Shown: positions 32,992 to 42,196 of the stretch, piece by piece
Layout: each line of letters starts with the position of its first letter
How positions within the stretch are numbered: position 1 is the stretch's first letter
Source: Holosporales bacterium
Lineage (GTDB): Bacteria > Pseudomonadota > Alphaproteobacteria > Holosporales > Holosporaceae
Assembly: GCA_947461445.1 (NCBI GenBank)
Contig: CANHKV010000009.1
Location: 1-43,740, forward strand
Length of the DNA stretch: 43,740 nucleotides
Reading direction: 5' to 3'
The notes under the pieces: model-generated
What the model was told of the DNA's origin: nothing
What the model saw: only the letters and a program-made list of their open reading frames with translations
Database searches by the model: none
Made by a program: the position numbers and the translations under genes

Positions 32992-35162
32992 ACAGAAACC
33001 TCCTGCATCAGCAAGGTCCAGCACGATAATTCTGTGGCATAACGCACATCATCATCCTCTGTTAACACTGAATTCGTTTGCACGGATAAAGGAACAGGAC
33101 CAAACCACGGTTCACCCAGACCGGCAGCAGGTGCGCCAATATGCCAAACGGCATCCAGAGTATTTTGTACAGCCAACCCACCAAAATGAGGAGTAGACCC
33201 CGTAAAGGAATAAACGTCTGCTCCTGCACCAGAATCCCTTGAGCCCATTGATCCAGCCCCATTGCTGTGACCATGATGTTCAGAAAAATCCAAAAGCAAG
33301 CGACAACCGCAGGTTTCCAGCATGGTTTTCACCTGATGTGTGGGGGCAGATTGGGAATATAAATGCAATTTTTCACCATACTGCCATCCGCTGACGTGAT
33401 GGTCGTGACCATACTGTGTTCTTTTGTCTCCAGTTTGCGAGAGCACTCGAATAACCCCAGAAGAATCCTGGGGCTGTTTGCCCAGCACCTGGGAAAATGC
33501 CCCCTGTTGGGCATCGGATAGAGAATAAACAGAAATCTTTGACAACACAGAATCATCTTTTAGCTGATGGGTTATGATGTCATAATCCCCAATAAAATAG
33601 AGTTCAGCCAAACCACAGTGCTGGATCAAACGTGCCGCAGCACAAACGGCATGGGGAACACGACCACCGTCTGTTTCAATGACATATCCCAAACGTGGTG
33701 CGGGTCCCTGGGATGGCATCGAACGGGCCAACAGCGTTTTAAACATCAAAAAGTCCTTGTACGCCCGGCCAATTAAACATGCACGATAATGATCTAAATC
33801 AAAAAAGGGCACTTGCCCTGTCTCCACAGCTGCCCTTGCCACCGCCAATGGCAACTGAACAGACAACCGGTGATCAAAGGGTTTTGGTAAAAAATAGTGT
33901 GGACCAAAATCCTGAATTTGCCCACCATAGGCACCCGTTAAGTCCACAAACCCTTCTTTGGCCAACGTCGACAATGCGCGCACGCATGCTTTTTTCATAT
34001 CCAATGTAATAGAGCGTGCCCCCGAATCCATGGCGCCCCTAAAAATATAGGGAAAACACAGCACATTATTCACCTGGTTGGGTAAATCTGAACGCCCCGT
34101 ACCCACATAGGCATCCGGTCTAACCCTTAAAACATCACTGGGCCAAATTTCTGGAATGGGATTGGCCAGAGCAAAAATAATGGGACAGGGTGCCATGCCG
34201 GCAATCATGCTGGGCGTCACACTGTTTGGGCCAGATAAACCTAAGAAAATATCTGCCCCAGTCAACGCCTCGCCGAGCGATCGATGATGGGTATCCCGGG
34301 CATAGGAACGCTTGTACGACGATAAATCATCTCTTTTTTCATGAATAACCCCCTTGGTATCACAAATCATCAAATTGGACGCAGACAAACCCAATTCCAA
34401 CAACAACTGGGCACAAGCCAGGGCCCCCGCCCCAGCCCCTGCAATAACGCATCGGCTGGTTTCTATGGTTTTTCCCACCAATTCCAATGCATTTAAAATG
34501 GCGGCGGATACGGTGATGGCTGTTCCGTGTTGATCATCATGAAAAACGGGAATATCCAATCGTTTCATTAACTCTGATTCAATATAAAAACATTCTGGCG
34601 CCTTGATGTCTTCTAGATTAATGGCACCAAAGGATGGGGCCAAACGCACAATGGTATCAATCAACTGGTCTGGATTTTGCTCGTCAATTTCTAAATCAAT
34701 GGCATTAAGGCCAGAAAAAAACTGGAACAGAACGGCCTTTCCCTCCATGACGGGTTTGGATGCCAGCGCCCCAATGTTCCCCAAACCCAAAACGGCTGTA
34801 CCATTAGAAATTACGGCAACCAAATGTTGACGCATGGTGTACAAAGAAGCCATTTTAGGATCATTCTCGATGACTTTGCAGGCTTCTGCCACACCAGGAG
34901 AGTACGCCAAAGATAAATCCGACCCCCCTGACAACTTTTTACTGGGAACGGTGGAAAATTTGCCTGGAACAGGAAAGGCATGATACGCCAATGCCGGACT
35001 CAGCACGGGTTGACCACCATCGAATTCTTTGCGTACGGTATTGTTTACCAATGAATCCGGTGTTTCACCAGAAAAATGGCTGTAACCAGCCCCCCCCATA
35101 GAACACGAATGATCTGCTGTATGACCAAGCACTTTTGTCTGATCCGAAGTCTGAATGGCCAT
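32988..35162 (-). CDS. maeB: NADP-dependent malic enzyme, MaeB type
   Basis: Oxidative decarboxylation of malate to pyruvate with NADPH formation. The 724-residue protein has an N-terminal malic domain with SLAYSPGVAEACK, GNGTAVLGLGNIGA-like sequence and FHDDQHGTAI. The NAD-binding domain has VIAGAGAGALACAQLLL. A C-terminal phosphotransacetylase-like domain (~420-724) follows, as in MaeB, where it is regulatory. That domain is somewhat short and has a low-complexity Gly/Ser/His insertion near residue 640. It is upstream of mgtE and downstream of lolD. With mdh in this window it supports malate-based carbon flow. Confidence 0.93.
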   Translation of the reverse strand: MAIQTSDQTKVLGHTADHSCSMGGAGYSHFSGETPDSLVNNTVRKEFDGGQPVLSPALAYHAFPVPGKFSTVPSKKLSGGSDLSLAYSPGVAEACKVIENDPKMASLYTMRQHLVAVISNGTAVLGLGNIGALASKPVMEGKAVLFQFFSGLNAIDLEIDEQNPDQLIDTIVRLAPSFGAINLEDIKAPECFYIESELMKRLDIPVFHDDQHGTAITVSAAILNALELVGKTIETSRCVIAGAGAGALACAQLLLELGLSASNLMICDTKGVIHEKRDDLSSYKRSYARDTHHRSLGEALTGADIFLGLSGPNSVTPSMIAGMAPCPIIFALANPIPEIWPSDVLRVRPDAYVGTGRSDLPNQVNNVLCFPYIFRGAMDSGARSITLDMKKACVRALSTLAKEGFVDLTGAYGGQIQDFGPHYFLPKPFDHRLSVQLPLAVARAAVETGQVPFFDLDHYRACLIGRAYKDFLMFKTLLARSMPSQGPAPRLGYVIETDGGRVPHAVCAAARLIQHCGLAELYFIGDYDIITHQLKDDSVLSKISVYSLSDAQQGAFSQVLGKQPQDSSGVIRVLSQTGDKRTQYGHDHHVSGWQYGEKLHLYSQSAPTHQVKTMLETCGCRLLLDFSEHHGHSNGAGSMGSRDSGAGADVYSFTGSTPHFGGLAVQNTLDAVWHIGAPAAGLGEPWFGPVPLSVQTNSVLTEDDDVRYATELSCWTLLMQEVSV

Positions 35163-35308
35163 AATCTGAAACTTTTAAATGACCGATACAGTATAAGGCA
35201 TAATGTTAAAAAATTCAACCAAAGAAACAGGTTCAGTAATCCTTTTCCAGGGTATTTAAAGAAAAACAATCGGATCTATTCCTAAAAAACCCACCCAAAA
35301 CAGTCCCC

Positions 35309-36043
35309 TCAGTTGGCCGTGGATAGGCCCACAGGATGGGGGTGCAATCCCCCACCATATAAATGCAAAACACGATCAAACTGGGCACTTAAGACAGCAT
35401 TGTGTGTGGCCATAACCACACTGAGACCGCGCTGTTGTCCCAACATTAAAAATAAATCGAAAATTTCTTGCGCCGTGACCTCATCCAAGTTGCCTGTGGG
35501 CTCATCGGCCAACAAAATATCTGGATCATTGGACAAGGCCCGGGCAATGGCTACACGTTGTTTTTGCCCACCGGACAGCTGGCTGGGAAAAGATTTCTCC
35601 TGTTCTCCAATGCCCACCAAATGCAACAAGTCTCTGGCTTTGCTCTTGGATCCGGCCGCCGATCGTCCTGCTATCAATTGAGGCAACATCACATTTTCCA
35701 ACACGGTAAATTCACCCAACAGATGGTGAAACTGGTACACAAAACCAATAAATTCTCCTCGTAATGCCGTGCGCTGGCCCTCTTTTAATCGCCCCGTCCA
35801 AATCATTTGATTGCCATCGCGCAAACCCACATCCCCCGAAACGGGCATATCCAACAGGCCCAACAGCTGTAAAAAGGTAGATTTTCCCACCCCAGAAACC
35901 CCCATCAACGCCACGCGCTCTTGACGAAGCAACTGAAAAGACACGCCTGACAATACGTCTCGACTCGTCCCAGGATATCGGTACGATACCCCAGATGCCT
36001 CTAGGACCACTTTTTCACAGTGTACGCTCTGTCCACTATTCAT
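35309..36043 (-). CDS. lolD: lipoprotein-releasing ABC transporter ATPase LolD
   Basis: ATPase of the LolCDE complex that releases lipoproteins from the inner membrane for transport to the outer membrane. The 244-residue protein has Walker A GVSGVGKST at 48-56, QFHHLL at the Q loop, LSGGQKQRVAIARAL as the signature and LLADEPTGNLD as Walker B. The short FHHLLGEFTVLENV stretch is typical of the LolD/MacB group. Its start overlaps lolC by 8 bases. Confidence 0.93.
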   Translation of the reverse strand: MNSGQSVHCEKVVLEASGVSYRYPGTSRDVLSGVSFQLLRQERVALMGVSGVGKSTFLQLLGLLDMPVSGDVGLRDGNQMIWTGRLKEGQRTALRGEFIGFVYQFHHLLGEFTVLENVMLPQLIAGRSAAGSKSKARDLLHLVGIGEQEKSFPSQLSGGQKQRVAIARALSNDPDILLADEPTGNLDEVTAQEIFDLFLMLGQQRGLSVVMATHNAVLSAQFDRVLHLYGGGLHPHPVGLSTAN

Positions 36044-37292
36044 ACCGCAATCCCTCCACTGGTTTTAATCGCGACGCCTTCCATGCCGGATATAACGTGG
36101 CCAAAAAACTGCACAACAACGACATAACAACCACCAGAATGACTTCTTTGGCATCAATGCGCACGGGCAATGTGGATAAAAAGTAAATTTCTGCCCGAAA
36201 CAAGTCCACACCTGACAAGGCTTCTAGTCCTCTGCGAATGCCATCAATATTACTCGAAAATAACAGCCCCAGTGCGCCCCCAAACAACGTACCAAACCCA
36301 CCGATGCACAGGCCGATATAGCAAAAAATACGCATGATTCCCCCCTGGGATACCCCCAGTGTGCGCAAAATGGCAATGTCTCTGGTTTTGTCTTTGACCA
36401 ACATCACCAAGCACGAAACGATGTTAAATGCTGCGACAACAACGATCAGCGTTAAAATCAAAAACATCACGTTGCTTTGCACTTGAATGGCCTTGAAAAA
36501 GTGCGAATTGGTTTCTCGCCAATCGTGAATATTGACCCCACCCAATGCCAAAATGGCATCCTTGATTTGGGCAATGTGTTCTGGGTTGTTTAAAAAGACT
36601 TCGTGATCGCGAATCGTTTCCACATCAAATAAATCTTTACCCTCTGCCAATGTCATCACTAAAAATGCGCTGTCGTATTCGTGCATGCCACTGTCGAACA
36701 GAGCCGCAACCTTACAGTTTTGAGTCCGAGGCACTGTTCCAAAAGCGGTGGGCTCGCCCTCTGCCCCCATCACAGAAACAATGCCGCCCGGATGGACCCC
36801 CAAGGTGCGCGCCAATTTGTATCCCATAACCACTTGCCCGCCATCACCGCCATGATCATCCTGTAAAAATGGGCTCAACGAACCCTGGACAATATTTTCA
36901 GAAATCAGCTTTTTTTCCATTAAATCGCCCGGATTTACGCACCGAACAATGGCCCCGGACACCCCATGCTCTGTACGACAAATGGCCTGCTTGTCCAAAA
37001 CAGGGTTCGCACTTCTAACCCCTGGGATCTTCCTGATTGCCTCCAGATCCACCGCTCGATTATTCAATGCCATTACGGTTAAATGACTGTTAAAACCCAA
37101 AATACGATTCATCAGCTCGTAACGAAATCCATTCATAACCGACATGACCACAATCAGCGTGGCCACCCCTAGGGCAATGCCCAGAAAAGAAAAGGTCGAA
37201 ATGACGGAAACAAAACCATCTTTTTTACGGGATCGAAGATAACGCCATGCGATAAAACGCTCAAAATATTGAATAATTTCCCCCTTTTGCAT
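36036..37292 (-). CDS. lolC: lipoprotein-releasing system membrane protein LolC/LolE
   Basis: Membrane partner of LolD. I chose ATG 37292, giving 418 residues with the family opening FERFIAWRYLRSRKKDGFVSVIS. The first helix (~25-50) ends VMSVMNGFRYEL. A large periplasmic domain follows, then three C-terminal helices (FtsX-like), for example VVVAAFNIVSCLVMLV and DIAILRTLG. The frame stays open further upstream, but those codons lie in tRNA-Ala. Only one LolC/E-type gene is seen, as in bacteria with a single LolCE-like (LolF) subunit. It overlaps lolD by 8 bases. Confidence 0.92.
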   Translation of the reverse strand: MQKGEIIQYFERFIAWRYLRSRKKDGFVSVISTFSFLGIALGVATLIVVMSVMNGFRYELMNRILGFNSHLTVMALNNRAVDLEAIRKIPGVRSANPVLDKQAICRTEHGVSGAIVRCVNPGDLMEKKLISENIVQGSLSPFLQDDHGGDGGQVVMGYKLARTLGVHPGGIVSVMGAEGEPTAFGTVPRTQNCKVAALFDSGMHEYDSAFLVMTLAEGKDLFDVETIRDHEVFLNNPEHIAQIKDAILALGGVNIHDWRETNSHFFKAIQVQSNVMFLILTLIVVVAAFNIVSCLVMLVKDKTRDIAILRTLGVSQGGIMRIFCYIGLCIGGFGTLFGGALGLLFSSNIDGIRRGLEALSGVDLFRAEIYFLSTLPVRIDAKEVILVVVMSLLCSFLATLYPAWKASRLKPVEGLRYE

Positions 37293-37315
37293 CACCTGGT
37301 GATACGATTTTGATC

Positions 37316-37391
37316 TGGTGGAGCTGAGGGGAATCGAACCCCTGGCCTTGTCATTGCGAACGACACGCTCTGCCAACTGAGCTACAGCCCC
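37316..37391 (-). tRNA. tRNA-Ala (anticodon CGC)
   Basis: On the minus strand: acceptor GGGGCTG pairs with CAGCTCC (one G-U). D arm is GCTCAGTTGGCAGAGC. The anticodon stem TGTCG/TGACA has loop TTCGCAA, so the anticodon is CGC. T arm AGGGGTTCGATTCCCCT; ACCA is encoded. It lies between lipB and lolC on the same strand, only 23 bases before the lolC start. Confidence 0.95.
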
Positions 37392-37484
37392 GATCAAACA
37401 AGTATTTTTAATACACATTTTATTGTACTAAAAAAAGGCATAAATGCAACCCCAATGCCCGACAATCCCCCTGAATGATCCCTA

Positions 37485-38144
37485 TTATAAAAACGGGTTT
37501 GTGGCCAACAGGGCCGTGTCAATATGGGATAATGTTATCTCTGAGTTCAATTGCGATACCGCAATTATGGATGTTTTTTCTAATCCACAAGGAATAATGG
37601 CCCCGAATCCTCCATGCTTTAACAGATGGTCGTGCCCTACATTGATGGCAAAGCCATGGGAACTGATGCCACCAGAAACCCGTACACCAATAGAAGCAAC
37701 CTTGCCAAATGCCGTCCAAACCCCAACAAAACCCGGCACAACACAGCAAGCAATCCCGCACCGGTTCAGCGCGCTGACGATCCATTGTTGCAATATCCCG
37801 ATATATTCTGTGACCCCCATGCCCCGTCGTCGCAAATGAATCATGCAATACACAATGCGTTGACCTGGCCCATGATAGGTCAATTGTCCTCCCCTTTTGG
37901 ACAAGTGCACGGGTAATCCCGTATGATTTGCCATCACGATATGGGCCGGATCCGTTCGAGCCCCATAGGTATACAGGGGGGGATGATGCAAAAACCACAA
38001 AAATTCACGGCCATCCCCATGTTTTAACGTCTCTATATGATGGTCCATATGCTGGCAGGCTGTATCATACTCCACGGGTTGTGCGCTGTGGTGCACATCA
38101 ACCAGTCTGCCCAATGCACTCTCTGAATCATTGCCCTGTGCCAT
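37485..38144 (-). CDS. lipB: lipoyl(octanoyl) transferase
   Basis: Moves octanoyl from acyl carrier protein to lipoyl domains. The 219-residue protein has the RGGQLTYHGPGQ signature at 84-95, the catalytic Lys at about 148 (GKVASIGVRV) and the catalytic Cys at 186 in IIPCGL. GFAIN follows the Lys segment as expected. The gene is followed by tRNA-Ala and lolC and is divergent from efp. Confidence 0.94.
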   Translation of the reverse strand: MAQGNDSESALGRLVDVHHSAQPVEYDTACQHMDHHIETLKHGDGREFLWFLHHPPLYTYGARTDPAHIVMANHTGLPVHLSKRGGQLTYHGPGQRIVYCMIHLRRRGMGVTEYIGILQQWIVSALNRCGIACCVVPGFVGVWTAFGKVASIGVRVSGGISSHGFAINVGHDHLLKHGGFGAIIPCGLEKTSIIAVSQLNSEITLSHIDTALLATNPFL

Positions 38145-38285
38145 ACTGTCTCCATCATTTTTACGGCGTTTAAACCTCTTATGGTATGCGCCATACGGGG
38201 AAAAAGAAACTTTTCATGGTCAATGGCTTGCCTTGATCATCGCCTTGTCGCACAATAAACCCAACAATTCATGACGTGATTTTCT

Positions 38286-38870
38286 ATGAAAGTTTCAGGA
38301 AACGCCCTGCGCCCAGGCAATATTATATCCCATCAAAATCGCATTTGGGCCGTTGTAAACACCCAACACACCCAACCTGGTAAGGGGGGCGCCTATATGT
38401 GCGTGGTTTTGCGCGATGTCCGCGATGGAACCAAAAAAGACGAACGATTTCGGGCCGCAGAAGACGTAGAACGCCTATTTATCGACGAGAGTGAGTACAA
38501 TTTTTTATACCAAGACGGCACAGACTATACGTTTATGAATCCAGAAACCTATGACCAGATCACCTTGGATCCTGCATTATTTAGTGTTTCATCTGATTTT
38601 TTACAGCCAGGCATGATGGTCAAAGTGGGATTTTATGACAACGAACCCTTGTTTGTAACCCTGCCAGCCCAAGTGGTTCTAGCAGTAGAAGAAGCCGACC
38701 CCGTGGTTAAAGGTCAAACGGCCGCATCGTCCTATAAACCAGCTCGACTGACCAATGGGTTGCGCGTGATGGTGCCACCGTACATAGAGGTTGGCGTACA
38801 AATTGTGGTGAATACCGAAGATTCCACCTATGTCGAACGCTATAAAGAGGGCGACAAATTGCGCTTTTAG
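38286..38870 (+). CDS. efp: elongation factor P
   Basis: Helps ribosomes with proline-rich stretches. The 194-residue protein has the three beta domains of EF-P: an N-terminal KOW-like domain with PGKGGAY, where Lys33 is the residue modified in many species, and two OB domains. VNTEDSTYVERYKEGDKLRF closely matches the usual C-terminus. It is slightly longer than the standard ~188. It ends 9 bases before the pseudopilin-like gene. Confidence 0.96.
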   Translation: MKVSGNALRPGNIISHQNRIWAVVNTQHTQPGKGGAYMCVVLRDVRDGTKKDERFRAAEDVERLFIDESEYNFLYQDGTDYTFMNPETYDQITLDPALFSVSSDFLQPGMMVKVGFYDNEPLFVTLPAQVVLAVEEADPVVKGQTAASSYKPARLTNGLRVMVPPYIEVGVQIVVNTEDSTYVERYKEGDKLRF

Positions 38871-38879
38871 TCCAAAGCA

Positions 38880-39890
38880 ATGGTTATGGGTTTTTTCCAC
38901 CAGATGCATCGCAACCTATGGAAAAATGAGCACGGATTTGGGCTGATAGAAATGTCTATTGCCCTCATCATTTTCAGCATGCTTTTTGGCAAAGGATTTT
39001 CCCTGTGGCAAATCTATAATCGTGCCCGAAAGCATGAATTAACCCTGCAGCACCAAAAACTGATTTTCAAAGCCTTAGCCCACTATTTACAGCAAAATGG
39101 GTGCTTGCCCTATCCCTGTTCCATAGAAACCCTGGGCAATACCAAGAATGGATTGGGGAAATCCAGTGCCCATATTGCCCGTGATGCACCTGTACATCGC
39201 GGCATTGTGCCTTATCGAACCTTATTTCTGCCTGAACGCGTGGCCAAGGATGGATTTGGTCATTTTATGACGTACGCCGTGGATGTGCACATGACTCAAA
39301 AATATCCTCTTGTTAAATCCAAAATGTGCAAACAATTTTTCTCTGAACAGAGCGCCCTGGATATTATCGAAAATGGCCAATCTGTAAAACAGGACCTGGA
39401 AAAAAACCCTCAAAAATGGATGCCTGCAACACGGAAATCTGAAACAGGGGCATATGTGCTCGTAAAACCCAACCGATACGAAGGTTTGGCCGTAATCCTG
39501 GTCAGTCACGGGCGTCATGGTTGGGGCGCTCCACAATCCAGCGGCCAATGCATTCCGTTTCCGACCTCTGTGCCCAATGAATGGGTAAAAGACAAAGGCA
39601 CCACTTTTTGGTCCCCTGAGTCGGGCACCGGAGCAATGGAGTACGGCATTGTCCAAGGAAAAACCCGCACGAGTATTTTAGATGACGCCTATCTTGGATG
39701 TGCTGATTATTTCTATGCAGAAGATTCTAAAGAACCCCTGACCCAGGGCGTTACACAAAAAATAACAGTGAACGCCATGGCCAAACCAACCTTTGCGGGG
39801 GCTCATTTTACCCATTCCGCATCATCGGGGCATTCTTTGAATCCACAGCCTAAAAGACCGCTTGCCCCAAACGTCCAATCGTTGCAATGA
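38880..39890 (+). CDS. large pseudopilin-like protein
   Basis: The 336-residue protein has a class III prepilin signal: a short basic leader, then HGFGLIEMSIALIIFSMLFG. Cleavage is expected after Gly19, giving Phe at +1 and Glu at +5, followed by a hydrophobic helix. The rest is soluble, with LPYPCSIE, HGRHGWGAPQ and an extended polar C-terminus rich in Pro and Gln. The family is unknown to me, but the signal marks it as a substrate of a prepilin peptidase and of the type II secretion/pilus machine at 7-12 kb. It probably shares a transcript with efp. No prepilin peptidase gene is in the window. Confidence 0.7.
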   Translation: MVMGFFHQMHRNLWKNEHGFGLIEMSIALIIFSMLFGKGFSLWQIYNRARKHELTLQHQKLIFKALAHYLQQNGCLPYPCSIETLGNTKNGLGKSSAHIARDAPVHRGIVPYRTLFLPERVAKDGFGHFMTYAVDVHMTQKYPLVKSKMCKQFFSEQSALDIIENGQSVKQDLEKNPQKWMPATRKSETGAYVLVKPNRYEGLAVILVSHGRHGWGAPQSSGQCIPFPTSVPNEWVKDKGTTFWSPESGTGAMEYGIVQGKTRTSILDDAYLGCADYFYAEDSKEPLTQGVTQKITVNAMAKPTFAGAHFTHSASSGHSLNPQPKRPLAPNVQSLQ

Positions 39891-39992
39891 TGGTCCGTGC
39901 ATCCGGTTAATCTAACCACTGTAACGATGCAGCGGCGGGATAATGGTTTTCCATCAAGGTTAGAATACGGGCAGTACACCCCCCCCAAAGCA

Positions 39993-40955
39993 TCATGCCA
40001 CCGGGCTTCTTGCCATTGGGGTTTCTATATAGGTCTGAATCAGTGCGCGCTCATCTTTTAAAGAATCAACACTGCGTTGAAACAGGATGGATTCTTCTGG
40101 CGACATGGGATATTCCACAATTTCCTTGACCCCTTGGCACCCCAAGACCACAGGCGTTCCGCAAGACAAATCGGTGACACCAGCATACTCGCCTTGCAGG
40201 ACCACAGAACAGCGCAACAGGCGGTTTTCATCACGAATAATGGCCAAAACCATGCGCTTTACAGCCTCTGCTGGGCCATAATAGGCAGAGCCACTGCCTA
40301 ATAATTGAACGATGTTGGCTCCTCCTCGACATGTTTGCTCTATGACACCGCCGATGACCAAGCGATCCACCTGATCAGGAGACAGAGGCAAACCACCCCA
40401 TCGAATGGATGATATTAACGGCACCATGAAATCGTTGTGCGCACCAATCACACATGCCGTAAGGCTGGATGCATCCACACTTAAAATTTTGGCTATGGCA
40501 GAGCAAAAGCGCCCCTCGTCCAGCACGCATGCCATCCCCATAACGCGCCCAAAGGGCAGATCCAACAATCGCGTCATCAAATACGTCATGGTATCCACGG
40601 GATTCGTCACCACCACCACCACCGCCTGAGTGCCCCTTAATGCTTTTGCAACGCCAGATACGATTTCTGCATTGGCATGCAACAGGGCACTGCGGTCCAT
40701 ACCAGGTTGACGGGCCAGCCCGGCAATCACAACAACCACATCACACTCTTTTAAATCCTTTAGGTCATTTGCCGCATACACAGACGTGTGGCCATGGCCA
40801 GAAATCACGGCCGCTTGGCGTAAATCTTTGGCCTTTCCCTTGGCCATAGAAATTTTGACATCATACAGATACAACTGGAGGTTTGGCTCGCTCAACAGAG
40901 CGTGCGCCAAGGCTCCACCAATATTCCCCACACCGACAATGCCAATTTTCGCCAT
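39993..40955 (-). CDS. mdh: malate dehydrogenase, LDH-like type
   Basis: Reversible oxidation of malate to oxaloacetate with NAD in the TCA cycle. The 320-residue protein begins KIGIVGVGNIGG, the NAD loop. GLARQPGMDRSALLHAN carries the substrate-binding Arg residues. NPVDTMTYL and VMGMACVLDEGRF include the Asp of the Asp-His pair and the LDxxR Arg, and IGAHNDFMVPL has the catalytic His. These match the alphaproteobacterial Mdh group, with some unusual substitutions (DEGR for DSAR, ACV for AGV). It is convergent with the pseudopilin gene. Confidence 0.93.
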   Translation of the reverse strand: MAKIGIVGVGNIGGALAHALLSEPNLQLYLYDVKISMAKGKAKDLRQAAVISGHGHTSVYAANDLKDLKECDVVVVIAGLARQPGMDRSALLHANAEIVSGVAKALRGTQAVVVVVTNPVDTMTYLMTRLLDLPFGRVMGMACVLDEGRFCSAIAKILSVDASSLTACVIGAHNDFMVPLISSIRWGGLPLSPDQVDRLVIGGVIEQTCRGGANIVQLLGSGSAYYGPAEAVKRMVLAIIRDENRLLRCSVVLQGEYAGVTDLSCGTPVVLGCQGVKEIVEYPMSPEESILFQRSVDSLKDERALIQTYIETPMARSPVA

Positions 40956-41240
40956 TTTTCGACCATTTTCTGGACATCATTTGGGCTTGATCAAACCAAT
41001 TTTTTTGGAAAATTGCAACCCCCCTATAAATTCTTGTTTTTTAAGGTTAGGGGTTTTCAGGCCGGAAAAAAGGGATGGCGCCACGGGGATGCACCTGGTA
41101 AAAATCCTGGTTTTTTATCATTTTTCTTTGCGCCTAAGGCCCGCGTATGCAGGGATCAATGTTTATAAATTTTGCAGGGGGGCTATTGACTTTTGTGTGG
41201 ACTTCTGACAAAAAGGAAGGGTATTTTTGTTGATCAATTT

Positions 41241-41705
41241 ATGAAGACCTTTAGTTTAAAAGCTGGAGACATGAAGCCACAGTGGTATGTTATTGACGCC
41301 CAAGATTTGGTTGTCGGTCGTATTTCTGCCATTATTGCTAAGATTTTAAGGGGTAAAAATGAAGCCATTTTAACACCCCACATGAATCATGGCGGTCGCG
41401 TTGTCATTGTCAATGCCAGCAAAGTTCATTTTACGGCTGGTAAAGATAAGCCTTTGTATCGTCATACAGGTTATCCAGGCGGTATTAAACATTCCTTGCC
41501 ATCAGAAGTGTTGGCTGGACCTCATGCCGGAAGAGTCATTCGCAAGTCCATTGAAAGAATGCTGGGCAAAGCCGGTCCGTTGCGTCGTGATCGTATGAAA
41601 AATTTGTATGTGTATTCTGGGCCCAGCCACCTGCATCATGCCCAAAAACCAGTTGCTCTAGATATCGGGTCCTGGAATACTAAAAATCGTAAAAAGGAGT
41701 CGTAA
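41241..41705 (+). CDS. rplM: 50S ribosomal protein L13
   Basis: ATG 41241 opens MKTFSLKAGDMKPQWYVIDA, the usual alphaproteobacterial L13 start; the 154-residue size fits. NHGGRVVIVNASKV and RHTGYPGG are typical, and the end has HHAQKPVAL. It heads a four-gene ribosomal unit. The frame remains open upstream to 41193 but the extra residues are not family-like. Confidence 0.96.
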   Translation: MKTFSLKAGDMKPQWYVIDAQDLVVGRISAIIAKILRGKNEAILTPHMNHGGRVVIVNASKVHFTAGKDKPLYRHTGYPGGIKHSLPSEVLAGPHAGRVIRKSIERMLGKAGPLRRDRMKNLYVYSGPSHLHHAQKPVALDIGSWNTKNRKKES

Positions 41706-41707
41706 TT

Positions 41708-42187
41708 GTGAAAGATTTTCTTTCTTGGGATCGTTTAAAAGATCTTAAAGATCAACTGGCACCAGAACCACAAGAAAACATAGACGTCGTGGATTCCAAG
41801 GGACGTATTTACGCCACTGGAAAACGAAAGACATCTATTGCGCGCGTGTGGATTAAACCGGGCGGAAAAGGTCTGTTTTCCATCAATGGACGGACAAAAG
41901 AGCAATATTTTCCCAGGGAAACCTTGTTGGCGGTATTGAACACCCCTTTCCGAAACGTCAATCGCGTTAATGCTTATGATGTATTTTGCACGGTACAAGG
42001 TGGCGGTATGTCTGGTCAAGCAGGCGCCATTCGTCATGGCATCAGTAAGGCCTTACAGCTTTTCGAACCCTCTTTAAGAGCATCTTTAAAAATGGCCGGC
42101 TTATTGACCCGGGATTCTCGTAAAGTAGAGCGTAAAAAGCCCGGTCTTCGCAAAGCCCGTCGCGCCCCACAATTCTCTAAGCGATAA
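41708..42187 (+). CDS. rpsI: 30S ribosomal protein S9
   Basis: GTG 41708 has AGGAG upstream. The 159-residue protein carries YATGKRKTSIARVWI, GGGMSGQAGAIRHGISKAL and the RKARRAPQFSKR C-terminal tail that reaches the decoding site. The ~30-residue N-terminal extension is usual in alphaproteobacterial S9. It follows rplM after two bases. Confidence 0.96.
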   Translation: MKDFLSWDRLKDLKDQLAPEPQENIDVVDSKGRIYATGKRKTSIARVWIKPGGKGLFSINGRTKEQYFPRETLLAVLNTPFRNVNRVNAYDVFCTVQGGGMSGQAGAIRHGISKALQLFEPSLRASLKMAGLLTRDSRKVERKKPGLRKARRAPQFSKR

Positions 42188-42196
42188 GGAACTGGA

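Noticed and set aside
37293-37418. Extension of the lolC reading frame to 37418
   Set aside because: The added codons translate the tRNA-Ala gene; the LolC family begins at about 37292.
40786-41208. 140-residue forward frame before rplM
   Set aside because: Its first half is the complement of mdh and the rest has no protein-like features.
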